Positions 39,748-50,244 of a DNA stretch of 64,000 nt are shown piece after piece. The position numbers were made by a program, and so were the translations under genes. Numbering within the stretch: the stretch's first letter is position 1; each line of letters opens with the position of its first letter. Source of the stretch: Altericroceibacterium indicum (GTDB taxonomy: Bacteria > Pseudomonadota > Alphaproteobacteria > Sphingomonadales > Sphingomonadaceae); assembly GCF_009828105.1 (NCBI RefSeq), contig NZ_WTYQ01000002.1, positions 496,001-560,000 of the forward strand, in the 5' to 3' direction. A model generated the notes under the pieces. It was not told the DNA's origin and did not search any database. It worked only from the letters and a program-made list of their open reading frames with translations.

Positions 39748-41259
39748 ATGAGCAACTTCGGACGCAAGAACGGTACAGGCAATCTCCAGCCTGCTGCGCG
39801 ACCGAATTTCGGTGTAGCCCGGCCGATGAAAGGCCCGGCACCTACTTCCAAACAATCCGATGGTGATCCGCTCACTCCGGGCGGCCCGGGTGCAGGGGCG
39901 AAATCGGTGGAGCGCGCGCCAGCAGTTGATGATGCGCTCTCACGCCTGGCGGAACGAGCGAACTCCGTTAACGATAGCGTCGCTGAAGTTGGCGGCTTTG
40001 AAGCCAGCGTCCATAAAATCAAGGAACAGGTTCTCCCACGCCTGTTAGAGCGGGTTGATCCTGAAGCCGCATCCACTCTGTCCAAAGATGAGCTGTCAGA
40101 AGAATTCCGCCCAATCATCATGGAAGTGCTCACTGAATTAAAAGTGACGCTCAACCGACGTGAACAATTCGCGCTGGAAAAGGTGCTGATCGATGAATTG
40201 CTGGGCTTTGGCCCGTTGGAAGAATTGCTTCAGGACCCCAATATCACCGATATCATGGTCAATGGCCCGGACCAGACCTATGTCGAACGCAAGGGTAAAT
40301 TGCAGCTTGCCCCGATCCGCTTTCGGGATGAACAACATCTGTTTCAGATTGCCCAGCGAATCGTCAATCAAGTAGGCCGACGGGTTGATCAGACCACACC
40401 ACTGGCCGACGCCCGTCTGAAAGACGGCAGCCGTGTGAACGTAATCGTGCCACCGCTAAGTTTGCGCGGCACGGCGATCTCAATCCGTAAATTTTCCGAA
40501 AAACCCATCACGCTTGATATGCTTCAGGGCTTCGGCTCGATGAATGAAGCGATGTGCACCGCGCTCAAAATCGCTGGAGCGTGTCGGATGAATGTGGTGA
40601 TTTCAGGTGGTACAGGCTCAGGCAAAACCACCATGCTCAATGCTCTGTCCAAGATGATTGATCCGGGCGAGCGTGTGTTGACGATTGAAGATGCGGCAGA
40701 ATTGCGCCTGCAACAACCCCATTGGCTGCCGCTGGAAACCCGCCCGCCGAACCTTGAAGGGCAAGGCGCAATTACCATTGGTGATCTGGTGAAAAACGCA
40801 CTGCGTATGCGGCCAGACCGGATCATCCTTGGCGAAATTCGCGGGGCGGAGTGTTTTGACCTGCTTGCTGCGATGAACACCGGGCACGATGGCTCCATGT
40901 GCACATTGCACGCCAACTCTCCGCGTGAATGCCTTGGCCGGATGGAAAACATGATTCTGATGGGGGACATCAAGATCCCAAAAGAAGCCATCAGCCGCCA
41001 GATTGCCGAAAGTGTCGATCTGATCGTTCAGGTGAAGCGCCTGCGTGATGGTTCCCGCCGCACAACCAACATCACGGAAGTGATCGGGATGGAAGGCGAG
41101 GTGATCGTGACGCAGGAATTGTTCAAATTCGAATATCTCGATGAAGATGAAGACGGCAAGATCATCGGTGAATACCGGTCATCCGGCTTGCGTCCTTATA
41201 CGCTGGAAAAAGCCCGGCAGTTCGGTTTTGATCAGGCCTATCTGGAGGCATGCCTCTAA
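39748..41259 (+). CDS. cpaF: CpaF/TadA-type secretion ATPase
   Basis: A 503-residue hexameric ATPase of the type II/IV secretion family that powers Flp/Tad pilus assembly. After a variable 60-residue N-terminus come the helical N-terminal domain ('LGFGPLEELLQDPNITDIMV'), Walker A 'SGGTGSGKTT', the Asp box 'IEDAAEL', Walker B 'DRIILGEIRG' and the His box 'GHDGSMCTLHAN'. ATG 39748 has AGGA nine bases upstream. No other cpa/tad genes are within the window, so its partners are elsewhere. It converges on a small membrane gene with one base between stops. Confidence 0.94.
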   Translation: MSNFGRKNGTGNLQPAARPNFGVARPMKGPAPTSKQSDGDPLTPGGPGAGAKSVERAPAVDDALSRLAERANSVNDSVAEVGGFEASVHKIKEQVLPRLLERVDPEAASTLSKDELSEEFRPIIMEVLTELKVTLNRREQFALEKVLIDELLGFGPLEELLQDPNITDIMVNGPDQTYVERKGKLQLAPIRFRDEQHLFQIAQRIVNQVGRRVDQTTPLADARLKDGSRVNVIVPPLSLRGTAISIRKFSEKPITLDMLQGFGSMNEAMCTALKIAGACRMNVVISGGTGSGKTTMLNALSKMIDPGERVLTIEDAAELRLQQPHWLPLETRPPNLEGQGAITIGDLVKNALRMRPDRIILGEIRGAECFDLLAAMNTGHDGSMCTLHANSPRECLGRMENMILMGDIKIPKEAISRQIAESVDLIVQVKRLRDGSRRTTNITEVIGMEGEVIVTQELFKFEYLDEDEDGKIIGEYRSSGLRPYTLEKARQFGFDQAYLEACL

Positions 41260-41260
41260 C

Positions 41261-41494
41261 TCAGTGACCAAACAGGGCTTTGGCAGATAGTGTCAAAAGC
41301 CCAGCGCCGAGAAATGCCAGCAAAACAAAAACGGTCGTCCACGGCACCCAGCCCACCGCATCAATGGACTTGCGCTTGTTGCGCCGATGCTCTGCCAGCA
41401 TAGCCAGCAGCGCCAGAAACAGGCACACACTACCCCATATAGCGAGCCATACGGCATCGCTGGCAAACATCAGAAATTGCGGCTCGGAGAACAT
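41261..41494 (-). CDS. small membrane protein, unknown function
   Basis: A 77-residue protein with two clear transmembrane helices (about 12-36 and 50-73) joined by a basic loop ('EHRRNKRKSID'). By the positive-inside rule both ends should face the periplasm. I recognise no family. Strand-specific composition and the exact fit between cpaF and the next promoter support it as real. Confidence 0.68.
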   Translation of the reverse strand: MFSEPQFLMFASDAVWLAIWGSVCLFLALLAMLAEHRRNKRKSIDAVGWVPWTTVFVLLAFLGAGLLTLSAKALFGH

Positions 41495-41598
41495 GAGCAG
41501 CGATATGGTGCCATTGCGGTTCTACAGCAAGCGCCCGGCGACCAAGATTGCCAGATCGGTGCTTGATTGCCCACTCTATCCGCTTAAGGGAGGGCTTG

Positions 41599-42516
41599 AT
41601 GACCTCTTCGGAAAACCGCAATCGGCCGGGCATGGCGTTGCTCATACGGCTCGGCGCCGTAGCTGCACTGGCGACCATGTCAGCACTTATCAAGGTAGCG
41701 GGTGAACATCACATCAACCTGATCGAGATTTTGTTCTGGCGGCAGTTTGTCGCCTTGCCGATCATTTTGGGTTGGTTGCTTTCAACCGCTGGAGTTTCAG
41801 CCCTGGCCACGAAACGGCCCTGGAGCCATGCGAGACGGGCAGGCTTCGGACTGCTTGGCATGGTGCTCAATTTTGGCGGTGTCATGCTGCTCCCGCTAGC
41901 TGAAGCCACGACAATGAGCTTCACCGCTCCTATCTGGGCAGTGATCCTCTCCACATTGGTGTTGAAGGAAAGCGTTGGCATTTACCGGTGGGCGGCAGTG
42001 ATCCTCGGCTTTACTGGTGTGTTGGTGATCGCACAACCGGGTGGCGGGCACATCCCGCTTTTCGGAGCTTGTGTTGCCCTTGGCGGCGCATTCATGGTGG
42101 CAGTGGTTTCCATTCAGATTGCCGACCTCAACAAGACCGAGCGCCCGCTAACCATCGTCTTCTGGTTTGCCGCCTTCAGTACGGCAATCACCGTAGTCGC
42201 CCTGCCCTTCGTCATTACGCGGCATACGCCTTTTGAATGGTTGCTGCTGATGGGAATGGCCGTTTCCGGAACCATCGGACAGATATTGCTCACCTCAGCC
42301 TTGCGCTTTGGTAAAGTCGCCAGTGTCATTGTGATGGATTATTCATCCCTGTTCTGGGCCACACTCTACGGCTGGTTGATCTGGCACACACTTCCGTCTG
42401 CAAGCACATGGATTGGCGCACCCCTGATCATAGTCGCGGGAATAGTCATCGCCTGGCGGGAACATTATCTCGGCCGAATAGGCAAACGCAAACGCCTGGC
42501 GGACCCCGGAACCTAA
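41599..42516 (+). CDS. EamA family transporter (DMT superfamily)
   Basis: A 305-residue ten-helix exporter of the drug/metabolite transporter superfamily, with two EamA repeats ('LPLAEATTMSFTAPIWAVIL' and 'MDYSSLFWATLYGWLIW'). It is distinct from the transporter at 38.5 kb. ATG 41599 follows AAGGGAGGG by an ideal distance; the frame extends upstream without similarity. The substrate is unknown. It leads into the entericidin gene 52 bp later, possibly on one transcript. Confidence 0.92.
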   Translation: MTSSENRNRPGMALLIRLGAVAALATMSALIKVAGEHHINLIEILFWRQFVALPIILGWLLSTAGVSALATKRPWSHARRAGFGLLGMVLNFGGVMLLPLAEATTMSFTAPIWAVILSTLVLKESVGIYRWAAVILGFTGVLVIAQPGGGHIPLFGACVALGGAFMVAVVSIQIADLNKTERPLTIVFWFAAFSTAITVVALPFVITRHTPFEWLLLMGMAVSGTIGQILLTSALRFGKVASVIVMDYSSLFWATLYGWLIWHTLPSASTWIGAPLIIVAGIVIAWREHYLGRIGKRKRLADPGT

Positions 42517-42568
42517 ATTCGCGCGAGAAGTTGATCCTCTGAAGAAAAGCAGAGGAAGGACCTCGACT

Positions 42569-42697
42569 ATGTCGCGTAAATTTATTCTCGCCGTAACAGT
42601 TGGCCTGATGGCCCTGTCAACTGCGGCCTGCAACACTGTCCGCGGCGCTGGTGAAGACATCCAGTCCGCCGCCAATACGGTTGATGACGCTACTTAA
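42569..42697 (+). CDS. entericidin A/B family lipoprotein
   Basis: A 42-residue peptide read from sequence: 'MSRKFILAVTVGLMALSTAAC' is a lipoprotein signal with lipobox STAAC, and the mature part 'NTVRGAGEDIQSAANTVDDA' is typical of the entericidin family. E. coli EcnA/EcnB act as an antidote/toxin pair linked to osmotic and stationary-phase stress; only one member is here, so a toxin-antitoxin role is not implied. GAGGAAGGA lies nine or so bases upstream, and a strong terminator follows. Confidence 0.92.
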   Translation: MSRKFILAVTVGLMALSTAACNTVRGAGEDIQSAANTVDDAT

Positions 42698-42721
42698 GCG
42701 AGATCACCCGGCATTCACACC

Positions 42722-42756
42722 AAACCCGCCGGTGAGACATCATCTGGCGGGTTTTT
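42722..42756 (+). terminator. intrinsic terminator after entericidin
   Basis: AACCCGCC (42723-42730) pairs with GGCGGGTT (42746-42753), extended by A-T pairs, and runs into TTTTT. It also sits at the end of the convergent DUF938 gene. Confidence 0.88.
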
Positions 42757-43352
42757 CATGACCTCTTGCGATAGACCAGAATGAGGTTGTTGGCTGGCAT
42801 GGCAACACGTTTCTTCCGTTCCATTCCATTAGCCTGCGCCAAACGATCCATCGCACCTATAGGGCGGATACCCCATTCAGGATTACGCAGCTTCAATGAT
42901 GCATCGAAATCGAGGTTTGATTGTGCGGTTGGGACGTCTGGTTCAAGATAAGGGCCATACAGTATCAGCGGGGCACCTTCTGCCAGCAATCGCCCGGCAG
43001 CAGCCATCAAGCCCTCGCTCGCGGCCCATGGGCTGATATGGACCATGTTAATGCACACGATCGCATCCACCTTAATTTCCGGCCATACATCGCCTGCCGC
43101 ATTGAGCGCGATAGGGTTTGCTATGTTTTGCCGACCCTCGTCATTCGCCCAAGCCGCAATAGAGGCGCGGGCCTGCTCGTCAGGGTCGCTCGGCTGCCAG
43201 TGAATATCAGGAAAGCGTTGCGCGAAATAAACGACATGCTCCCCCGTGCCGCTCGCTACTTCGAGCACGGTTCCAAAGGCGGGCAATTCCTGCGCCAACA
43301 CATCTGCAATTGGGCCCCGATTGCGTAAGGCGGCTGGCGCATTCTGCTTCAT
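42756..43352 (-). CDS. DUF938 domain-containing protein, SAM-dependent methyltransferase fold
   Basis: A 198-residue protein of the DUF938 family. It opens 'MKQNAPAALRNRGPIADVL' and has the SAM-binding motif I 'VLEVASGTGEH'; 'INMVHISPW' and 'YGPYLEP' are further family marks. A class I methyltransferase fold is expected but the substrate is not known. It ends the minus-strand run that begins with dgt, with a two-base gap to the NAD(P)-binding gene stop side. It shares the terminator region with entericidin. Confidence 0.9.
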   Translation of the reverse strand: MKQNAPAALRNRGPIADVLAQELPAFGTVLEVASGTGEHVVYFAQRFPDIHWQPSDPDEQARASIAAWANDEGRQNIANPIALNAAGDVWPEIKVDAIVCINMVHISPWAASEGLMAAAGRLLAEGAPLILYGPYLEPDVPTAQSNLDFDASLKLRNPEWGIRPIGAMDRLAQANGMERKKRVAMPANNLILVYRKRS

Positions 43353-43353
43353 T

Positions 43354-44046
43354 TCAACACTCTTTTTGAGCTAACTGACGTGCATGACGGATAATATCGT
43401 CATGCTGATGGACAAAGCGCCCAGCCGCTTTTTCCATGGTCAGTTGCAAGGCTGCACGGGCTACCATGTCGCCAGAAATAGACCGATAGCGACGTGCATC
43501 GCCGTGCAGAACCATATCTGTCAGCGGGCTAAGAGCTATCCCTAAGCGCTCCATCAACCTGCGTTCTGCCCCGCGCTCACCACGCAACAGACCGGGGCGA
43601 ATAATATCCAGCCGGGCAAAACCCTTTCCGTGCAGTGCCTGCTCAACCTCGCCTTTTACCCGCAGGTAAAAACTCTTGGCCGCGGCATCGGCGTCAACGG
43701 AGGAAATCAGCACAAACTGGCGCGCCTGCGTTTTTCTGGCAGCATCCGCCACGGCCAGAACCAACCCCTGATCCACCGCACGGAAGGCCGCCTCATCCTT
43801 GCCCGCCTTTGCCCAAGTGGTTCCTAACGCACAGATCACACTGTCCGGCATGATCCGATCAATCAATTGTGGCCATTGTCCGGTTTGCGCAATACGCATT
43901 TCCATCCGAACGCCTTTGGGCAAGGAACTTTCGCGACGGCTGAGGGCAATAAGATCCCATTTCTGTCGGCCCTCGAGCGACCGGATAACATGCATGCCGA
44001 TCAGGCCCGTTGCACCGACCAGCAACACCCGCGGCCGGTCAGACAT
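43354..44046 (-). CDS. NAD(P)H-binding short-chain-like protein
   Basis: A 230-residue atypical short-chain dehydrogenase/NmrA-like protein. The nucleotide-binding motif is 'VLLVGATGLIGMHV' at the N-terminus; 'ICALGTTWAKAGKDEAAFRAVD' and 'FVLISSVDADAAAKSFYLRVKGEVE' (read as YxxxK in 'YLRVK') match HTATIP2/TIP30-like members. Function in bacteria is not established. ATG 44046 has AAGGG eight bases upstream and overlaps the dgt stop by eight bases, so it is coupled to dgt. Confidence 0.87.
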   Translation of the reverse strand: MSDRPRVLLVGATGLIGMHVIRSLEGRQKWDLIALSRRESSLPKGVRMEMRIAQTGQWPQLIDRIMPDSVICALGTTWAKAGKDEAAFRAVDQGLVLAVADAARKTQARQFVLISSVDADAAAKSFYLRVKGEVEQALHGKGFARLDIIRPGLLRGERGAERRLMERLGIALSPLTDMVLHGDARRYRSISGDMVARAALQLTMEKAAGRFVHQHDDIIRHARQLAQKEC

Positions 44047-45199
44047 TGGAAAGCCCTTCCGGCGTTTCGCCAAATATCTTGCGATATTGCTCCATCGCAT
44101 AACGGTCTGTCATACCGGCGATAAAATCAAGGATATGCCGGCTCTTCCCCGGTTCGCTATCGGGAATACTATTCGACCAGTCACCCGGCATCAGCGCAGG
44201 CTCCGCATGATAGGCAGCATAAAGCCGCCCGATCACCGCTTTCGCACGCTTGGACGTCGCCAATTGTTCCGGGTGATAATAGAGATTTTCATACATGAAC
44301 GCTTTGAGCCTGCGTTCCTGCAATGCCATTTCAGGTGAGAAGCAAGCAAGCTGCCGCCCTGCCCCGCGAATGTCTGACAGCGTATTGAGACCAGCCAGAT
44401 TGCGCTGGGTTTCAGCAATCAGATCATTGACCATTAGGCCGATCTGGCCGCGTACCAATTCGCGCAATTGGGTATCGCGCGCCGCATGGGGAAAAAGCCT
44501 TTCCACATCGCGCCACTGATCGGCCACGAAGTCCAGAGTCAGAAGCTGATCCAACTCCAGGAACCCGGCTCGCAAGCCGTCATCAATATCGTGATTATCA
44601 TAGGCGATATCATCCGCCAGCGCCGCGACCTGCCCTTCCAGTGAACTCCATTCATTCAGTTCCAGCGGGAACTCTGCATTAAGCTCCGCCAGCGCCCAGC
44701 CGGGATTGGCAACCGGGCCGTTATGCTTGGCGAGGCCTTCCAGCAGTTCCCATGTCAGGTTCAGCCCCACATGATCGCAATAGGGGTTCTCCAGCCGCAT
44801 CAGCGTTCGCAGACAATGGGCATTATGGTCAAACCCGCCATGTGGGGCAGTCGCTTCATTGAGTGCATCTTCACCAGCATGGCCAAAAGGGGGATGGCCT
44901 ATATCATGTGCCAGGCAGAGGGCTTCGGTCAGATCTTCCTCAAGTCCCAGGGTGCGGGCAATCACCCGGCCAATTTGTGCGACTTCAAGACTATGGGTCA
45001 GGCGTACCCGATAATGATCACCATCAGGGGCAATGAAGACCTGCGTTTTGCCAGCGAGACGGCGAAATGCGATCGAATGGATGATCCGATCACGATCGCG
45101 CTGGAATTCACTACGCGGCCCGCGCATGCCCCCGCGTTTTTCGGAAAATTCCCGCCCGCGTGAACGGGACGGGTCGGCGGCGTAGGGCGCTGAACTCAT
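44039..45199 (-). CDS. dgt: deoxyguanosinetriphosphate triphosphohydrolase-like protein
   Basis: A 386-residue HD-domain dNTP triphosphohydrolase. The HD metal ligands are His in 'RLTHSLEV', HD in 'LAHDIGHPPFGH' and Asp in 'DDIAYDNHDIDDGL'; 'GGFDHNAH' is also conserved. It cleaves dNTPs to nucleoside and triphosphate and so affects dNTP pools and mutation. The length is that of the shorter Dgt-like class rather than E. coli Dgt (505). It begins the unit dgt, NAD(P)-binding gene, DUF938. Confidence 0.95.
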   Translation of the reverse strand: MSSAPYAADPSRSRGREFSEKRGGMRGPRSEFQRDRDRIIHSIAFRRLAGKTQVFIAPDGDHYRVRLTHSLEVAQIGRVIARTLGLEEDLTEALCLAHDIGHPPFGHAGEDALNEATAPHGGFDHNAHCLRTLMRLENPYCDHVGLNLTWELLEGLAKHNGPVANPGWALAELNAEFPLELNEWSSLEGQVAALADDIAYDNHDIDDGLRAGFLELDQLLTLDFVADQWRDVERLFPHAARDTQLRELVRGQIGLMVNDLIAETQRNLAGLNTLSDIRGAGRQLACFSPEMALQERRLKAFMYENLYYHPEQLATSKRAKAVIGRLYAAYHAEPALMPGDWSNSIPDSEPGKSRHILDFIAGMTDRYAMEQYRKIFGETPEGLSNV

Positions 45200-45259
45200 G
45201 GATGCTCGCTATAAGCTGCACGCCACCTTGGCAATGATTGTGAAGCGATGCACACCAAA

Positions 45260-45955
45260 CTATGCAGTGCCCAAAATCCATTCGGCAGCCGCTTCAGCAT
45301 GAATGCGGGTAGTGTCATAAATCGGCAGAACATTGGCATCAACGTCAACAATCTGCTCAAGCTCTGTGCAGGCCAGCACAATGGCTTCAATACCTTCCTG
45401 CTCTTTGACAGTAATCATGGTTTTGAGCCGACGCTCGGCATCCCGCGTGACTTTGCCAACCATCAATTCATCATAGATGATCCGATCAAGCTGGCCAAGA
45501 TTTTCAAGCGTCGGTGGTGCCAGATCGATCCCGTGAGACACCAGTCTTTCACGAAAGAAGCTTTCGGTCATCACATTGCTGGTGCCGATCAGTGCTGCAT
45601 TCGTCACCTTATCGGCTTTCATACGCTCACCAACACAATCAGCGATGTGGATGATAGGAATAGTCACTTCGGAGCGCACACGGTCATACACGCGGTGCAT
45701 GGAGTTTGCGCCGATGATCAGCGCCGCTGCTCCGGCCTGTTCCAGCCGGTTGGCGGAATCGATCAGCAATTGGGCAGCATTATCCCATTGCTGGGACGTT
45801 TCAGAAGCGTAGAGCAAAGAGAAATCGAGGCTTTCGATCAGGAGCGGGGCACTAAACTTGTGCCCTTTGCGTGACTGAACGATCCGGTTGATATGCGTGT
45901 AATATGTACGGGTTGAGACCCAGCTCATCCCTCCGATCAATCCAAGTTTCTGCAA
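45260..45955 (-). CDS. aspartate/glutamate racemase family protein
   Basis: A 231-residue racemase of the YgeA/aspartate racemase type. The N-terminus 'KLGLIGGMSWVSTRTYY' and the second catalytic Cys in 'VLACTELEQI' are present. In the first motif, normally C-T-N-T-x-H, this protein has 'GANSMH', so the first catalytic cysteine is missing; activity may be altered. AAGGGG lies seven bases before a TTG at 45955, which gives the usual N-terminus; ATG 45973 is an alternative with a poor ribosome site. It stands alone. Confidence 0.87.
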   Translation of the reverse strand: MQKLGLIGGMSWVSTRTYYTHINRIVQSRKGHKFSAPLLIESLDFSLLYASETSQQWDNAAQLLIDSANRLEQAGAAALIIGANSMHRVYDRVRSEVTIPIIHIADCVGERMKADKVTNAALIGTSNVMTESFFRERLVSHGIDLAPPTLENLGQLDRIIYDELMVGKVTRDAERRLKTMITVKEQEGIEAIVLACTELEQIVDVDANVLPIYDTTRIHAEAAAEWILGTA

Positions 45956-46114
45956 TGCGACGCCCCTTATCATATCTCAAATGACACAGCTGTGACGGCA
46001 GCCGGGTAGCTTTAAGAGATATCTATCTGGAAAAGCGCGTAGTCGTCCACCCTGCTGAAAGCTATAGTCTTTGCTTGAGAGCCACCTTTTGCACAGATTA
46101 TCGCGTCAGATGGA

Positions 46115-46237
46115 TCAGGAGATGGCGATGACGACAAAGGCAACCAGAATAGCAATCAAGGGAACTGACCATTTCAATGTTCCGATAAACTGTTCGTAGG
46201 TCTTCTCGGCAGCTTTCATATCATTGGCAGACATCAT
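46115..46237 (-). CDS. aa3-type cytochrome c oxidase subunit IV
   Basis: A 40-residue peptide read from the minus strand: 'MMSANDMKAAEKTYEQFIG' followed by a single transmembrane helix ('VPLIAILVAFVVIAIS'). This is the bacterial CoxIV (aa3-type subunit IV) pattern of alphaproteobacteria, a small helix that packs against the oxidase core. AAGGA lies five bases before the first of two ATGs. The main oxidase genes are not in the window, as is common for this peptide. Confidence 0.9.
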   Translation of the reverse strand: MMSANDMKAAEKTYEQFIGTLKWSVPLIAILVAFVVIAIS

Positions 46238-46374
46238 CTTATTCCTTGATAATCCTCTTACCTAGCATGTATCCGGGGAAGCCTATTCGCTCAAGCCTCA
46301 AGATTCAGCTTAATCCCCTCTTTACCAGAGCAGTTTAAGTCGCTTTTATGAGGAAAACTGGAATAGCTTAATTT

Positions 46375-47796
46375 ATGGCCGACACCGACCACCGTTTCCT
46401 GATGCTGATCGATAATGATCCTGCGCAGAGCCGTCTTATCACCGCTCTGGCGGGACGTGAGGGTTGGCGGGTGATGGTCGTGAAGAATGCGGAAGATGCC
46501 CTTTCCTCGCTCGACACCCGTCAAGGGATGCAAATTTCCACCGTGATCCTCGATCAGGGCGCGGCGGGCAGCGATGCTTGCGAACTAATCACAGAATTGA
46601 AAAAGAGCCGGCCTGCTCTGCCCATTCTGATGCTCACCACCAGCACTTCACCACTGCTGGCGGTGGAGGCCATGCGCGCCGGAGCGACCGATTATCTGGT
46701 CAAACCAGCATCTCCTGACAGATTAGTGCAAGCGCTTCGTAGCGCCGCCACTCCCAATACACGCCGCGATGAACTCACTCCGCTGACTGAAAAAATGCCG
46801 GCGATGCTCGAATTCGATGCGATGATCGGCACCGCCCCAACATTCCGCGATGCACTGGCCAAAGCCGCCAAGGCCGCACGTGGCCATGGTTCCATTCTGA
46901 TCGAAGGGGAAAGCGGTACAGGCAAGGAAATGCTCGCCCGCGCCATTCATGCTGCCAGCCCGCGCACTAAGCTTCCTTTCCGCCTCATCAATATCACCAG
47001 TGCCCCCGGCAATTCGCTGGAGTCGATCCTTTTCGGCCATGAGAAAGGCGCTTTTCCCGGTGCTTTTGAACGGCAGATCGGCGCTTTTGAAAAAAATGAC
47101 GGCGGCACGCTTGTGCTCGACGAAATAGACCGTTTGACGCCGGATATGCAGGAGCGTCTGGCGAAAACACTGTCCAGCAATCAAATTCGGCCCGTTGGGG
47201 CGAAGCACTCTTTCCGGGTGGATGTTCGCATTATCGCCGCCAGCAATTTGCCACTGGAAGAACTGGTCAATTCTGGCCATTTCCGCTCAGACCTCTATGA
47301 ATTGCTTGCTTCTACAAAGGTTGCTTTGCCGCCTTTGCGTGAACGTTCCGGCGATATCCCTGCACTGGCGCGCCATTTCCTCCATCGGATCGGTGAACAG
47401 CCCGGGCTTCGTCCTCTCGGTATTACAGACAGCGCTTTGCTTTTGCTCGCAGCCTTCGATTGGCCAGGCAATGTGCGCCAGCTTCAGGCTGTACTGTTCC
47501 GCGCGGCAGTGTTTTGTGATGGCGATGCGCTTACTGCACAGGATTTCCCGCAGCTCAGCGAAATGCTGGGTGAGCAGGAAGAAGACCCTCACAAGCCCAG
47601 CCAAGAGGGCGTGGGCGTGATGCTCTATACTGATGACGGGCATTTGCGTCCGCTTGAAGAAATCGAAGCGGATGTGATTCGGCTGGCCATCGGCCATTAC
47701 CGTGGGCGGATGACGGAAGTGGCGCGCCGTCTCGGCATTGGCCGTTCGACGCTATATCGCAAGCTGAGCGATCTTGGGATTGATAATGCGGCTTGA
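46375..47796 (+). CDS. NtrC-like response regulator with altered GAFTGA loop
   Basis: A 473-residue three-domain regulator. The receiver domain has D13, D15, phospho-acceptor D60 and K110. The AAA+ domain has Walker A GESGTGKE (178-185) and Walker B 'GGTLVLDE' (243-250). A Fis-type HTH is at the C-terminus ('RMTEVARRLGIGRSTLYRKL'). The sigma-54 contact loop reads GAFPGA (225-230) instead of GAFTGA; Thr to Pro at that site usually blocks sigma-54 engagement. It may regulate without sigma-54. No histidine kinase is adjacent, so it is an orphan. Confidence 0.93.
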   Translation: MADTDHRFLMLIDNDPAQSRLITALAGREGWRVMVVKNAEDALSSLDTRQGMQISTVILDQGAAGSDACELITELKKSRPALPILMLTTSTSPLLAVEAMRAGATDYLVKPASPDRLVQALRSAATPNTRRDELTPLTEKMPAMLEFDAMIGTAPTFRDALAKAAKAARGHGSILIEGESGTGKEMLARAIHAASPRTKLPFRLINITSAPGNSLESILFGHEKGAFPGAFERQIGAFEKNDGGTLVLDEIDRLTPDMQERLAKTLSSNQIRPVGAKHSFRVDVRIIAASNLPLEELVNSGHFRSDLYELLASTKVALPPLRERSGDIPALARHFLHRIGEQPGLRPLGITDSALLLLAAFDWPGNVRQLQAVLFRAAVFCDGDALTAQDFPQLSEMLGEQEEDPHKPSQEGVGVMLYTDDGHLRPLEEIEADVIRLAIGHYRGRMTEVARRLGIGRSTLYRKLSDLGIDNAA

Positions 47797-47824
47797 GAAT
47801 TAAACCGCCTATCAATTCATATTA

Positions 47825-48930
47825 TTACGGCTGATCGGCAAAATCCGTTAACGCAGCATCGCGCAATCCCCGCCACACGTCACGGGTCTGGATGGTTTCT
47901 GCCACGTCATGCACCCGCAGCAATTGCACCCCGGCATTCATTCCCACCTGTGCCAGAGCCAGTGATCCGGCAAGCCGCTGATCAGCCTCTGCTTCACGCG
48001 ACAAGGCGCCAATCATTCGCTTGCGGCTAACGCCCAGCAGAAGCGGATGGCCCAGCGCATGAAACAGTGCGAGCGCGTTCATAAGCGCCAAATTCTCTGC
48101 CAGACTTTTCCCAAAGCCAAGACCGGGATCGAGAATAATCTTTTCTGCCGGAATGCCCGCTTCCAAAGCAGCATCTCGACGGGCACGAAGCCATTCGAAA
48201 ACATCGCTTACCACATCTGCGTAAATTGCATTGGCATGAAGATTCTCGCCCGATCCTGGAGCATGCATCAGGACCACTGGCTTGCCACTGGCGGCGGCAT
48301 ATTCAAGACTGCGGGGGTCGTGGTTCAAAGCCGACACATCGTTGATGATGTGCGCACCGGCCTCCACCGCCGCTTCCATCACCGCCGGACGGCGGGTATC
48401 CACGCTGATCGCAGCGCCTATACGGGCACAAAATTCAATTGCCGGGGCGACGCGGCGGATCTCCTCCCCTTCCCAGACAGGATCTGCACCGGGGCGGGTG
48501 GATTCACCACCAATGTCGATGATGGCCGCTCCTGCTTCCAGCATGGCTGAAGCATGACCATGGGCTTCATCCGCATTATCGAGGAATTTGCCGCCATCCG
48601 AAAAACTATCCGGCGTGACATTCAAAATGCCCATGATCTGCGGTTGGTCCAGCCGCACGATCCGATCCCCACATGTGATGGGAAGATGCGCCATGCGCAG
48701 ATTGGACCACTGCAATTCCGCCTCAGCCCCCAGCGCATCCGGCAGCCTGCCCAGCGCTTGCGCCATGTCATCGGCGGCCACCAGATCACGCCGAACGACC
48801 TCGCCATTTTCCCGTACAGTGACGGCAAAGCGATGCGCATAGGCCATGCCGCCCGCCAGACGGACGGCATTTCCATTTTCACTCTGTGGGCTTGCGGCAA
48901 AGCCGATAGGCCGGATGTAGACTCTCTGCA

Positions 48931-48931
<1 letters not shown>
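47825..48931 (-). CDS. folP: dihydropteroate synthase
   Basis: A 368-residue enzyme that joins p-aminobenzoate to hydroxymethyl-dihydropterin diphosphate in folate synthesis; the sulfonamide target. The TIM-barrel core begins near residue 95 with 'IMGILNVTPDSFSDGG', then 'GGESTRPGA' and 'DPGLGFGKS'. The first 90 or so residues form an extra N-terminal region absent from E. coli FolP (282 residues). Its ATG overlaps the ccrM stop by one base (TGATG). Confidence 0.95.
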
Positions 48932-50073
<1,142 letters not shown>

Positions 50074-50087
50074 TTATCCACAGGCAT

Positions 50088-50241
50088 GAGTCCATTCGGC
50101 GCTCGCGTCAACCCCGGAGATTCCCACGAGTCGCTTGAAAAATTGACTGTTTTGAGGAGAACGAAACGAGTCCCTCACATCATCTAGAGTCTCCAGCCCA
50201 TGGCATGACTCGATATGTAGGGGGTGTGGCTTGGAAGACTC
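50088..50241. promoter_or_regulatory. cluster of seven GANTC sites upstream of ccrM
   Basis: GANTC occurs at 50088, 50119, 50128, 50168, 50187, 50207 and 50237, all in the 195-bp gap between rnhB and ccrM. Chance expectation is below one. The gap is where the ccrM promoter and leader must lie. Confidence 0.75.
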
Positions 50242-50244
50242 TTT

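Noticed and set aside
42569-42697. Toxin-antitoxin pair based on entericidin
   Set aside because: Only one entericidin-like gene is present and its neighbours are a transporter and a methyltransferase-fold gene, so no pair can be claimed.
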